From Firmicutes bacterium HGW-Firmicutes-10 (lineage in GTDB: Bacteria > Bacillota_I > Bacilli_A > Erysipelotrichales > Erysipelotrichaceae), in assembly GCA_002841605.1 (NCBI GenBank), contig PHAF01000001.1, forward strand, positions 1 to 41,207: 41,207 nt of DNA. The letters are read 5' to 3'. A model generated the notes under the pieces. The model had not been told where the DNA came from. It was given only the letters and a program-made list of their open reading frames with translations, and ran no database searches. The translations under genes and the position numbers were made by a program. Positions 31,317-39,785 of the stretch are shown piece by piece (position 1 is the first letter of the stretch; every line of letters begins with the position of its first letter).

Positions 31317-32705
31317 ATGAAAAAATATCTCAAACTCACTTTCAGCATTTTGATCATCGGCACATCCCTGATACCGCTTTTGGCAACAGCTTTGGGACTT
31401 AATTCAATCAATTTGGATCGAAGTTCGCTATCCTCAATGCCGGCACTGATCAAAGACAATCGCATCAACACATCATTCACATCCGAGTTTGACGACTTTT
31501 TTACGGACCAGTTTTCCTTAAGGACTTTTTTGATATCCGCATATAACGAAATATATGCCAATATTTTCAAGCAAAGCGGCAATGACAAGGTCATCGTAGG
31601 CCAACAGGGATTTCTGTTTTTTGAGGAAACACTGGATGATTATCTGAAAGTCAATCAGCTAAGTCATAATGATTTGATGCGCTTCAATGAAATTTTGCGC
31701 ATTCAAAGCAAGTTTCTTCAATCAAAAAACATTAGCGGATATTTAATGATCGTACCCAACAAAGCAACGATATATCCTGAGCACATGCCATCCTCATTCA
31801 AAGCCATCGGCGAAAGAAGTAATTTGGATCGCATTAGCGAAATGGACTTGAATATAAACACTATTGATTTGACATCTTTACTGATAAAACAAAAATCTGT
31901 TTATAAGGATGATTTGTATCACCGTCAGGACTCGCACTGGAACAACATCGGAGCAGCTTTTGGGTATTTGGAAATGATGAAATCACTAAACAAAGAGAGT
32001 CTGTCATTGTTAGATCTGGCTATGGAGAAAAAAGTTGATTGGCAAGGCGATTTGGCCAGGATGCTTTATCCATCCAAAATCACCCTTGAGCATCAGGTTT
32101 ACTTTCAACTGCCAAATCAGTTTACCTTCACAAAAGCCATTCGAACCTTTGAGGATATTCAGATTGAATCCATCAACTCTGCCAAAGAAGGACGACTAAT
32201 CATGTTTCGAGACTCATTTGCCAATGCATTGATCCCTTATATTTCCGAATCGTTTGCGCAAGTCAATTACGACCGCACATTTCCATATGATTTCAGGCGC
32301 ATTAAAGAATTGCAATCAGATGCACTTGTCATGGAGATTGCTGAGCGAAATATTAACTGGTATCTGCAGGCAACCCCTATATTGGAAGTAGAAGGAGAAG
32401 AACAAACGATCGTTGCGTCTTCTTTAGTTTCATTGAAAATAACCGTGGAACAACAAAAAAAATCGGGTCTATTCTATTTGAATGCCCGATTTGATGATCA
32501 GAAATCAGCTGAGAAAATCATTGCTGTGAAGCTGATACATGAAGGTGCAACTTACGATGCCTTTCCGATATACCAGGACGATGATTTTGAAGATGATATC
32601 ATAGAATATGGCTTTTCGATATACACCTTAAACGAACTTGATCTCAATTCACTTGAAATCTATGTATTTATGGATAATGCGTGGGTTAAAATAATCAATA
32701 AATAA
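31317..32705 (+). CDS. DHHW/AlgX-like O-acetyltransferase partner
   Basis: The 462-residue product has one N-terminal hydrophobic segment (about 5-25), likely an anchor, and an exported SGNH-like domain of the DHHW/AlgX type that moves the acyl group to a surface acceptor. The signature YHRQDSHWN (His202, Asp205, His207) matches the D-H-x(n)-H-W motif. FRDSFAN (Asp299, Ser300) supplies the candidate nucleophile. The early FFTDQFSLRTFL and GFLFFEE segments are also typical. It follows the MBOAT gene after 8 bases and ends the operon. It ends only 2 bases before the convergent SDR gene, and I see no terminator there. Confidence 0.9.
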   Translation: MKKYLKLTFSILIIGTSLIPLLATALGLNSINLDRSSLSSMPALIKDNRINTSFTSEFDDFFTDQFSLRTFLISAYNEIYANIFKQSGNDKVIVGQQGFLFFEETLDDYLKVNQLSHNDLMRFNEILRIQSKFLQSKNISGYLMIVPNKATIYPEHMPSSFKAIGERSNLDRISEMDLNINTIDLTSLLIKQKSVYKDDLYHRQDSHWNNIGAAFGYLEMMKSLNKESLSLLDLAMEKKVDWQGDLARMLYPSKITLEHQVYFQLPNQFTFTKAIRTFEDIQIESINSAKEGRLIMFRDSFANALIPYISESFAQVNYDRTFPYDFRRIKELQSDALVMEIAERNINWYLQATPILEVEGEEQTIVASSLVSLKITVEQQKKSGLFYLNARFDDQKSAEKIIAVKLIHEGATYDAFPIYQDDDFEDDIIEYGFSIYTLNELDLNSLEIYVFMDNAWVKIINK

Positions 32706-32707
32706 AG

Positions 32708-33628
32708 CTATTCCGGATTTGTCAATTTGACACTTAAATCATAAACCTGCTTGCCCAAGGATCGATCCAATGCGTGCTTAGCGGGTTTTTCTTCAATGGT
32801 CAAATGAAAGAACTTGTCGCTTACACCTTCCATCTGTGCGTCCGCGACTAAGTAGTAAATCGCTTCCCCGGAAATCTTAGGATCTTTTAACATCGGTTGG
32901 ATAAAAAACTTGGAAAAAGTCCGATACAGCCAGCCGTTGTTACTGCCGATATGTGTCTTGACATCCCCGGGATGCATGGCGTTGATTGTGACTCCAGAGT
33001 CTTTCAGATGATCAGCAATCTCCCACATAGTCAGAAGCTGTGCTGTTTTCGAAGCACCGTAACCCCGCAGTCCGGTATAATGACGTTTTTTCCAGTTTAA
33101 ATCATGGATGTCCAATCCGTTAAAACGATGCCCCTCGGAGTTGATATGAAGAATTCGTGAGGGTGCACTTTGTATCATCCGATCGAGCAGTAACTGTGTA
33201 AAGTGAAAAGAGGCCAAATGATTTACAAAAAATACCGTTTCAAAACCTTCCGGTGTATAAGTGGCTTTGGTTGAATGCAATCCGGCACAGTTGATCAAAA
33301 CATCGATTCTGGGGTAGCGTTCAAGAATTTCTGAGGCCGCACGGCGGATGTGACGCAACTCATTAAAATCCGCGACGACGATGTCTATGTGAGCCGGATG
33401 TTGCGATAACACAGCTTCTCTGACTTTTTTTGCCTTTTCATGATTCCTTGCGACCATAACGACCGTTGCTTCACCTTTTGCAAGTTGTTTGAGAGCTTCA
33501 AGACCGACTCCGGAAGTTGCTCCTGTTAATACGACAACTTTCCCTTTCATCGATGCATCACTCTTTTTTTGTTCAGCCTTCGCATTTCTTAAAAACATTA
33601 GCTCATCAGGCAGTTCGTACATTTTCAT
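32708..33628 (-). CDS. Short-chain dehydrogenase/reductase (retinol-dehydrogenase-like)
   Basis: The 306-residue Rossmann-fold oxidoreductase has the NADP/NAD-binding TGATSGVG (35-42), NCAG (113-116), active-site Ser164, and YGASK with Tyr190 and Lys194. The overall pattern is that of the RDH11-14/WW-domain oxidoreductase group, whose bacterial members act on various lipid or isoprenoid alcohols and carbonyls. About 27 residues precede the fold, unusual for this group. The start has AAGGAG. It is the last gene of a three-gene unit after the FAD protein and the NTF2-like protein, so it probably works on the same molecule. Retinal metabolism is only a guess. Confidence 0.85.
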   Translation of the reverse strand: MKMYELPDELMFLRNAKAEQKKSDASMKGKVVVLTGATSGVGLEALKQLAKGEATVVMVARNHEKAKKVREAVLSQHPAHIDIVVADFNELRHIRRAASEILERYPRIDVLINCAGLHSTKATYTPEGFETVFFVNHLASFHFTQLLLDRMIQSAPSRILHINSEGHRFNGLDIHDLNWKKRHYTGLRGYGASKTAQLLTMWEIADHLKDSGVTINAMHPGDVKTHIGSNNGWLYRTFSKFFIQPMLKDPKISGEAIYYLVADAQMEGVSDKFFHLTIEEKPAKHALDRSLGKQVYDLSVKLTNPE

Positions 33629-33637
33629 CGTAGCTCC

Positions 33638-34114
33638 TTATCCGAAATACTTAAACATCATCTTACGGTAAAATTTACCAAAGCGGGGAATACCATTAAA
33701 TATGTCTCCCCACAAATCGTAGTAATCCCGTTGCTCGATGATCAATCCCTCATTATTGAGGGTCAACCGCGTACAACCGTATACCGGTGTACTAGGCGTT
33801 TTCTTAAATGACATCGTCATCTTCCATTCCATGGAAATAATATTCTCATTTTTCATCACATTCGACAAATCCATCGACAGTGACTCACATCGTTTTGTCA
33901 AACGGTTGCACATCGCTGTGAAGTCATCGATTCCTTCAATACGCTGGATGGAATCCTGGAAGACGATATTGGGATGATAATAGGGGAATATATGGGACCA
34001 GTCCGGTTTCCCGTTTTTGTTATAGGTTTTCGACCACAAACGAACAACAGACTCAACAGTTAACTCTTCTAGAGGCTCATTCACTTGCTCAATGACCGTA
34101 TCTTGATTACTCAA
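33638..34114 (-). CDS. NTF2/SnoaL-like protein
   Basis: The 158-residue chain has the cone-shaped NTF2-like fold pattern of SnoaL and ketosteroid isomerase relatives: a helix with LTVESVVRLWSKTY, HIFPYYHPNIVFQDS, EGIDDF, the beta strands around MEWKMTMSFKK and CTRLTLNNEGLI, and an ending DYYDLWGD. No catalytic residue can be assigned. It overlaps the preceding FAD oxidoreductase gene by 8 bases and is followed 9 bases later by the SDR gene, so it belongs to a tight operon and may be a binding or isomerase partner. Confidence 0.8.
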   Translation of the reverse strand: MSNQDTVIEQVNEPLEELTVESVVRLWSKTYNKNGKPDWSHIFPYYHPNIVFQDSIQRIEGIDDFTAMCNRLTKRCESLSMDLSNVMKNENIISMEWKMTMSFKKTPSTPVYGCTRLTLNNEGLIIEQRDYYDLWGDIFNGIPRFGKFYRKMMFKYFG

Positions 34115-35741
34115 TGTCAGATCCGCCTTTCTTCTTTGAATTTGATTTTATCACATTTTTGATGATTGCATCAGCCGCAAGCTTTCCGGTAAGTATTGAC
34201 ACCGGAACGCCGGCAGGATTGAATGTCCATTGGCCGGCCTGCTTAATCGAATCGATCGGCGTAAGTACGGATTTGGCTAAGCGCGTGAACCGGTATTCGG
34301 TTGGGAAGGGGTTATTGGCAAAGGACCAACCGGTCAACGATCCCTGAGTGTTATGTGTTTTTCGGGCGATGGACAGCGGTGTCGATACGATCGTCTTACG
34401 AACATGCTTATTTAAGTCATCGATGGTAGCATTGGATAAATGCTTGATCATCAAAGAAGTGATGTAATGTTTGAAATCATCGTATAGATTCAACTCATCA
34501 AAGTGTTTGACCAACTGGTAATCAAACAGTAAAGAAACGATCAGCCCTGTCTGACCTTCGGGGGAAAGAGCAGGATCACGCAACACGGGGATTGAAACTT
34601 CAAGTGTGTTATATTCAACAAAATCGGATATCCAATCAAATAACCGGTCTTTATCTTCTATGAATTTTCCTTTTTGTTTGATATCTTCCAGTGAGATATC
34701 TGCAAGGCCCTCTATGCGCGGTGTATAAAAACAGTGAGGTCCAAAGATAGCCTCGAAATACTGAGGCGGTAAATCTGTAAGCATGTATACCGTCAAGACG
34801 GAATCAGCACCTGTTTTGTTCTCAAGAAGTTTGATATGCCGATTGATTTTTGATAAAAGCTTTGGTGAAGCAATATTTTTGCGATCAATCATATGATAAA
34901 GCCGGTTGGTATCGGCTGCCCATAACAATTGATCATAAGAATATACTTGCCCTTGGGCTGTAGTGATCTGCTTTCTTTCAACATCGATTCCATTGACCTC
35001 TTGATTTGTCTTGATCTTACCACCGTTGGACAGTATCAGAGATTTCAGTTGATCAACGATCGTTTGCGTCGAACCTTTGGGATAATGATATTGCATATAC
35101 AGCGTGAAATAGGAAAGAGCGAAGAATGTCGGTGTCATTGAAAAGAAGTGTTGCGTAATGATAAATATGAGAGATTCATTGCTGGTGCGGGTTTTCAGAA
35201 AATCATTGATTGGATCAAGCATTTTTGACATTTTGCGAATATTGAAAGCAAATTTGAAAACCCACGGCAACAGCGTATGGGTCAAATAGTCCATCTCGTA
35301 AGGTTTGGGTAGAAACAGCGGATTTTCGATTCCATATAAAACATCCATCGTCTTCATGACATGTTTGATATCTGTCACAATGACATCGATATCCTTAACA
35401 TTATCCGGATACAATTGCTTTAACATAGAACCATATTGCTCGATATCGGATTCTTCCGTCAGTGTGACCGACTGTGAACCGATAGTGATTTTAATGGGAT
35501 TTGAAAGAAACTCAATTTCAATCCCGAGTTGTCGTAACATGGGAAAAACGATGCCCGAATCGATGATACTGCGTGCACCTTTGTCCAGCACATGACCATC
35601 CACGTTAAAAGAACCCAGCAAACCGCCGATTTCCGCCTCTTTTTCCAAAAGCAATACATTGAGATTTTCTTTGCTTAGATATGCGGTAGCCGTTAGCCCG
35701 GCAATACCACTGCCAACTACGATGACATCAACATGGTTCAT
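34107..35741 (-). CDS. FAD-dependent oxidoreductase, CrtI/CrtISO/RetSat-like
   Basis: The 544 residues carry the dinucleotide-binding GSGIAGLTATAYL (10-22) and the following LLLEKEAEIGGLLGSF, an FAD motif of the phytoene-desaturase superfamily. The C-terminal AGQWTFNPAGVPVSILTGKLAADAI is the conserved FAD-closing end of these enzymes. Relatives include phytoene desaturase, carotenoid isomerase and retinol saturase, all of which act on polyene chains. The start at 35741 has GGAGG; the frame extends 47 codons upstream into non-conserved sequence. It heads an operon with the NTF2-like and SDR genes. Substrate unknown, though similar FAD/SDR/NTF2 groupings in other bacteria sit with lipid-modifying genes. 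Confidence 0.85.
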   Translation of the reverse strand: MNHVDVIVVGSGIAGLTATAYLSKENLNVLLLEKEAEIGGLLGSFNVDGHVLDKGARSIIDSGIVFPMLRQLGIEIEFLSNPIKITIGSQSVTLTEESDIEQYGSMLKQLYPDNVKDIDVIVTDIKHVMKTMDVLYGIENPLFLPKPYEMDYLTHTLLPWVFKFAFNIRKMSKMLDPINDFLKTRTSNESLIFIITQHFFSMTPTFFALSYFTLYMQYHYPKGSTQTIVDQLKSLILSNGGKIKTNQEVNGIDVERKQITTAQGQVYSYDQLLWAADTNRLYHMIDRKNIASPKLLSKINRHIKLLENKTGADSVLTVYMLTDLPPQYFEAIFGPHCFYTPRIEGLADISLEDIKQKGKFIEDKDRLFDWISDFVEYNTLEVSIPVLRDPALSPEGQTGLIVSLLFDYQLVKHFDELNLYDDFKHYITSLMIKHLSNATIDDLNKHVRKTIVSTPLSIARKTHNTQGSLTGWSFANNPFPTEYRFTRLAKSVLTPIDSIKQAGQWTFNPAGVPVSILTGKLAADAIIKNVIKSNSKKKGGSDIE

Positions 35742-35864
35742 ACTCTTTGACCTCCAAGATGATGTGAGAATATTCATGTTTTTATCATAACACAAAACAT
35801 TATTTACAACATATTGAAAGAAACTTCTGATACGAAAAAACAATGGAATCAATGAATCAAGGGT

Positions 35865-35888
35865 TAAAAAAACCCGTATCAACGGGTT
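35865..35888 (-). terminator. Terminator after the YczE-like gene
   Basis: AACCCG-TTGATA-CGGGTT on the minus strand, followed by a U-run of about seven. It separates the YczE-like gene from the oxidoreductase operon. Confidence 0.88.
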
Positions 35889-35897
35889 ATAATTGAA

Positions 35898-36542
35898 TCA
35901 TTCGTTTAAGCCCAGTCTTTTTACAAGCGGGGTAAACCTCGGTATAAACCAGGCAATCATAGGACCAAACAAGAGCATACCAATGACCGTGCCTTCCCTG
36001 ATAGGGATCGGGTTTTTAAAAGATATCGCGATTACGAGTGCACCAATGATCGAAAAGACATCGACCAGTTGACGGATCGTACCAAACTTCAATTTTGTTT
36101 TGGTTGATATGGCCATACACGCGGCTTCAAGGGGAAAACTTAGAAAGTTGATTGACATGATCAAGGCTACAGCCATGATGATAACAAGCAATGAACCTAA
36201 ATAAATCAGCATGTTAATGATATAGCTGTCAATGATCACACCGCCCAACACTTCATAAAATACGATGTTAACGAAAAAGCCGAGCAGGATGGCCATAAAT
36301 ATCTGAAGGAAAGACAATAACTTAAAATCTTTCTTCAAAATGACCAATTGGACAAGCACGCAACTTAAATTCATCATCATTGAAAATGTACCGACTTTAA
36401 TACCGATGACTGTAGAAGTTGCTTGACTGAAAGCATCCCAGGCACCGACACCGACTGCGGCTTTTAATCCCAGTGCCACACCGGTTGCTGCTACAACTAT
36501 GAAAAAAGCGGTAAACAGACTTTTTTTGATAAACAACGACAT
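35898..36542 (-). CDS. YczE-like membrane protein (YitT/YczE/YyaS type)
   Basis: A 214-residue integral membrane protein with about five or six hydrophobic helices, the first at about 7-28. It starts with the family-typical KSLFTAFFIVVAATGVALGLKAAVGVGAWDAF and contains VGTFSMMMN (about 50-58), as in YczE. YczE-type proteins are conserved in Gram-positives and have no firm biochemical role; in Bacillus, YczE is linked to lipopeptide production. A single-gene unit between terminator and the GNAT gene. The ribosome site GGGGAT is mediocre. Confidence 0.83.
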   Translation of the reverse strand: MSLFIKKSLFTAFFIVVAATGVALGLKAAVGVGAWDAFSQATSTVIGIKVGTFSMMMNLSCVLVQLVILKKDFKLLSFLQIFMAILLGFFVNIVFYEVLGGVIIDSYIINMLIYLGSLLVIIMAVALIMSINFLSFPLEAACMAISTKTKLKFGTIRQLVDVFSIIGALVIAISFKNPIPIREGTVIGMLLFGPMIAWFIPRFTPLVKRLGLNE

Positions 36543-36636
36543 TTTTTATCCCCATACTTTCTGCTTTTCAAATACATGTTTCAATATAACACAAATTTGC
36601 GATTGATTATAGTCGTTTGACATCAATCCCAAAATT

Positions 36637-37125
36637 TCATCTTTTGACTTTAGAGTCTTTTTGACTTAAGTCTAAACCAAAGTAAACTGCTTCACTGATC
36701 GGATTGTGATAGTAAGCAGCAATCTGACTGAATTCCAATTTGCGATACAGGTTCATCGCCGGAGTCATCGTTGATAAAGTATCCAGCAGAATCTCTTGAT
36801 ATCCGATTTGCCGGGCATCATCGATCACCTTCGAAGACAACTGCTGACCCAAACCAAGATGCCGGAATTTTTCGCGGATAAACAACCGCTTCAACTCACA
36901 ACGTGTATCATCAAATCTGCGTAAACCAATGCATCCGGCAACTTCACTATCAACATAAGCGATATATAACCGGCCATCATCCAGTGCATACTTATCCGGC
37001 AAGTTCGCAAGTTCCTTTTCAAAGGCTTGAAACTGTAAATCAATGTCAAGAGAATCTGCGTATTCTCTAAAAAGAGTGCGGATAATGTCTAGTTTATCAT
37101 AAGCATATTCTATGGTTATGTTCAT
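36637..37125 (-). CDS. GNAT-family N-acetyltransferase
   Basis: The 162 residues form a single GNAT domain. The acetyl-CoA-binding motif A is REKFRHLGLGQQL (about 89-101), following the ELKRLFI strand. The later LDTLSTMTPAMNLYRKLEF segment gives motif B with the Tyr often used in catalysis. It is cytoplasmic and stands alone. The substrate is not known; related small GNATs acetylate amines or protein N-termini. Confidence 0.9.
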   Translation of the reverse strand: MNITIEYAYDKLDIIRTLFREYADSLDIDLQFQAFEKELANLPDKYALDDGRLYIAYVDSEVAGCIGLRRFDDTRCELKRLFIREKFRHLGLGQQLSSKVIDDARQIGYQEILLDTLSTMTPAMNLYRKLEFSQIAAYYHNPISEAVYFGLDLSQKDSKVKR

Positions 37126-37152
37126 GAGTCAGTCCTCGCTGTGATGAATCAT

Positions 37153-37181
37153 ATTTTACCATTGTTTCAAATGTCATACAA
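37153..37181 (-). promoter_or_regulatory. Promoter of the GNAT gene
   Basis: TTGTAT (37176-37181), a 17-base spacer, then TAAAAT (37153-37158) on the minus strand, 28 bases before the ATG. Confidence 0.5.
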
Positions 37182-37322
37182 GCAAGCAGGCAGTTATCTT
37201 GAAGACAAGCAGAAAACACAGCAGAAAAAGATTTTAGCATCAAAAAAACGATTCAAAGAGCGAGGATTGCTATATAATAAAGACAGATAATGACGGTTGA
37301 CCGTTGAGAAAGAGGGAAATGT

Positions 37323-37844
37323 ATGGTCCTTCGAATCTATCCGCAGTTTTCCTTATGCGGACTCAATTGTGTCTTGTGTCCGCGCTACAATACCGAAGGC
37401 GCATCCCGTTGTCCGGGTTGCGGTGCAGATGGTTTCAGTGAATCACATCCGGTTTGTTCCATCATGTCATGCAATAAAAAGAAGGATAATGTTGCCTTCT
37501 GTTTTGAGTGTTCAAGTTATCCGTGCATACGATACCAAAATGATGAGAAAGATTCGTTTATCAGTTACATTAATCGATCCAAAGACATGGAGATGGCAAA
37601 AACAGATTTAGATGGCTATTTAGAGGTTCTTAATGAAAAAAGTCAAATGTTGAGATACTTGCTTGAAAATCATAATGATGGAAGAAGCAAAAACTTTTAC
37701 TGTCTTGCGGTCAATTTACTGGAGGCAGAAGACTTGCGTGAAGCGTATCAAAGGATAAGGGAATCCACGGATACGGTCACAACGAGGAGTATCTTGACTC
37801 AAATCGCCAAAGAGCGTGGCATTTCAATATCCTTGAGGAAATAG
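37323..37844 (+). CDS. Cys-rich DUF3795-type protein
   Basis: The 173 residues have ten cysteines in the first 70 (12, 16, 19, 30, 33, 45, 50, 60, 63 and 68) in pairs such as CGLNCVLC, CPGC, MSC and CFECSSYPC, the DUF3795 pattern. They would bind zinc or an Fe-S cluster. The remainder is helical and charged. The ATG has GAGGGA upstream. It sits 12 bases before the next gene, which also has C-x-C pairs, so the two are probably one unit. DUF3795 has no known activity. A TATAAT at about 37272-37278 could be the -10 of its promoter. Confidence 0.8.
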   Translation: MVLRIYPQFSLCGLNCVLCPRYNTEGASRCPGCGADGFSESHPVCSIMSCNKKKDNVAFCFECSSYPCIRYQNDEKDSFISYINRSKDMEMAKTDLDGYLEVLNEKSQMLRYLLENHNDGRSKNFYCLAVNLLEAEDLREAYQRIRESTDTVTTRSILTQIAKERGISISLRK

Positions 37845-37856
37845 AGGAGGGATCTT

Positions 37857-38834
37857 ATGCAAGAAAGCCCATTTATGGAGTATCTGAAGAAAATTGGTTG
37901 CAGCGAGAATTCGATCAAATATTCAATCAAAGTAATATCTGAGTTTGAGTGTTATCTAAAAAAAGAACATCTGGATTTTGAATCGTTAAATCAAAGTGAA
38001 ATCGAAAGATATCTGGACTATCTGATCGATCGTAACGAGGATGATCTTGACCGATTAATCGCACTGGCCCGCTACGGCCGACACCATCACCAAATGGCTT
38101 TGCTTACCGCGATGCTCGCTCTTTTGGATGGTGGTGAAGTCATGGGCAACTTTCATAAAGCACTAAAAGAACATTTAGGCGACGGGATAACAAACATGAT
38201 TTTCGAAGGGATCGAACTGCCGTCTTGGGGAACGGATAACCGAAAAAAGGCTCGAATGATGCAAATCGTGATGGAACGATTAAAAAACAATGTTGATAAA
38301 GAAAAATGGCAGCCCATCCTGCTTCAATGCCTTCGGGATCTTCCCGATGCGATGTATTCAAAGCAAGTTCAGCTGTTTCATCAATGTAAAGACGTCGAAG
38401 AATATCTTGATAAAAGGAAAGAGCATTTTCTTGATGAGATGCGCAGATTGAATCAAAGCGGGCAACTTTATTTCGGTCAGCCCATCACCTATTCGGTATT
38501 GCAGTTTCTGGAGAATAACGATCTTATCAGCCGGGGGATCATCAAAGAAGGGAAACTTCACATCGTTAAGATACCCTATATGACCGATGATTGGTTGCAT
38601 GCTCAAAGTGAAGAAGAAAAGCGATACTTATATTGTCATTGTCCATGGGCAAGGGAGTCGATTCAGTCAAACAGCGGGATAAAGATGGTTTCACCTGAGT
38701 TCTGTGCGTGCAGTGCAGGGTTTGTCAAAAAACCGTTTGAACTCATTTATAAACAAAAAATTGAAGTTGACATCCTACAGACCATTTTAAATGGAGATGA
38801 TGTCTGTGAGTTTGCGATTCACTTACCAAAATAA
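37857..38834 (+). CDS. Protein with SAM-like N-terminus and CxCPW/CxCSAG C-terminus, function unknown
   Basis: The 325 residues begin with a helical segment (about 5-55, FMEYLKKIGCSENSIKYSIKVISEF) that looks like the SAM-like domain of phage integrases. A largely helical middle follows, and then a C-terminal region with YCHCPWARES, FCACSAGF and a closing GDDVCEFAIHLP. The ending resembles V4R-like or ATC-hydrolase-like ligand-binding domains; I believe the family is unnamed (a DUF), perhaps DUF6144, but cannot verify it. The paired cysteines may bind a metal. GAGGAGGGA precedes the ATG. The gene is 12 bases after the DUF3795 gene. No tyrosine-recombinase active site is present, so it is not an integrase. 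Confidence 0.8.
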   Translation: MQESPFMEYLKKIGCSENSIKYSIKVISEFECYLKKEHLDFESLNQSEIERYLDYLIDRNEDDLDRLIALARYGRHHHQMALLTAMLALLDGGEVMGNFHKALKEHLGDGITNMIFEGIELPSWGTDNRKKARMMQIVMERLKNNVDKEKWQPILLQCLRDLPDAMYSKQVQLFHQCKDVEEYLDKRKEHFLDEMRRLNQSGQLYFGQPITYSVLQFLENNDLISRGIIKEGKLHIVKIPYMTDDWLHAQSEEEKRYLYCHCPWARESIQSNSGIKMVSPEFCACSAGFVKKPFELIYKQKIEVDILQTILNGDDVCEFAIHLPK

Positions 38835-38835
38835 A

Positions 38836-38862
38836 GACGAGGATTAAACCTCGTCCTTTTTA
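38836..38862. terminator. Terminator shared by convergent genes
   Basis: GACGAGG-ATTAAA-CCTCGTC, a 7-bp stem followed by CTTTTT, directly after the plus-strand stop and adjacent to the DegV stop on the minus strand. Confidence 0.88.
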
Positions 38863-39693
38863 TTCTTCATCATCTCTTAGAATGTATTGTATGACAAGCG
38901 ATCCAGGGCCGCCATGGGTTATCATGGCCGGAGCCAACAATAGCGTTTCAATATCCGCATTATGAATTTTCTCTTTGATCTGTTCGATGGCCATAGTCAC
39001 ACTTTCCATACTGAAGGCATGAGCGATGTAAATCCGGTGTTTGTCATTGACGCCTCGCTTGATCAAATCATCCACGACTGCCTTGATAGCCGCATGTATG
39101 GTGCGGGCGACACCAAAACGTTCAATCCGCTGGCGGTCACTGGATTGCGCCATGATGGGTTTTAATTGAAGGAAACTGCCTAAAATTGCTGCCGCAGGAG
39201 TCAATCTTCCCGAACGTTTGAGAAATTCAAAATTAACAGGCATCACGTATGACTGCGTTTCCTTCAGACAGGCATTCAAACGATTAATGATCGTGGTTTT
39301 GTCATATTTCTCTTTGAGTCGCGCAGCCAGTTGTGTCAGATAGCGATTGACACCCGCAACCGACTGAGAGTCAAACACCGTGACATAATCAATGTCCATA
39401 CTTTTTGCTACCCCGCTAGCCATATCAAAAGCAGAGCTTAATCCTCTACCGGTGGTGATATGCAGAGTATCGGTGTTTTCTTCTTCATAGGCGACCATGA
39501 TATCGCCGGTTGAAGGTTGTGAGGTTTGCGGATGATGATCCTTAATCAACTCAATAAACTGACTGGAGTCAATATCCAAATAGTCTTTATAAGTCGTTTC
39601 ACCAATCATGACTTGATTAGCCACCAGTCGAACATTTAGTGCGGCAGCTTCCTCTATGGATAAGTGACAGGTCGTGTCGGAAATGATTCTCAT
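38860..39693 (-). CDS. degV: DegV family fatty-acid-binding protein
   Basis: The 277 residues have the DegV fold. The N-terminus is RIISDTTCHLSIEEAA, followed by the fatty-acid headgroup loop TSQPSTGD (about 58-65) and HITTGRGLSSAFD (about 77-89). FEFLKRSGRLTPAAAILGSFLQLKPI (about 153-178) is the most conserved block of the family. These proteins are FakB-like, presenting fatty acids to the kinase FakA for phospholipid synthesis; no fakA gene is visible here. TAGGAGGTG precedes the ATG. Confidence 0.93.
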   Translation of the reverse strand: MRIISDTTCHLSIEEAAALNVRLVANQVMIGETTYKDYLDIDSSQFIELIKDHHPQTSQPSTGDIMVAYEEENTDTLHITTGRGLSSAFDMASGVAKSMDIDYVTVFDSQSVAGVNRYLTQLAARLKEKYDKTTIINRLNACLKETQSYVMPVNFEFLKRSGRLTPAAAILGSFLQLKPIMAQSSDRQRIERFGVARTIHAAIKAVVDDLIKRGVNDKHRIYIAHAFSMESVTMAIEQIKEKIHNADIETLLLAPAMITHGGPGSLVIQYILRDDEE

Positions 39694-39751
39694 AACAACA
39701 CCTCCTATATAACTATCGTATCACTAAAACACAGAAATAAAAGTAAATTAA

Positions 39752-39778
39752 AGAAAAAAGTCTGCCCAGGCAGACCTT
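39752..39778 (-). terminator. Terminator after the RluF-like gene
   Basis: GTCTGCC-CA-GGCAGAC (39760-39775) followed on the minus strand by a U-run of about seven. Confidence 0.88.
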
Positions 39779-39785
39779 TTATTGC

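Noticed and set aside
37857..38834. Phage integrase
   Set aside because: Only the N-terminal SAM-like segment resembles one; the R-H-R-Y catalytic residues are missing and there is no att site.
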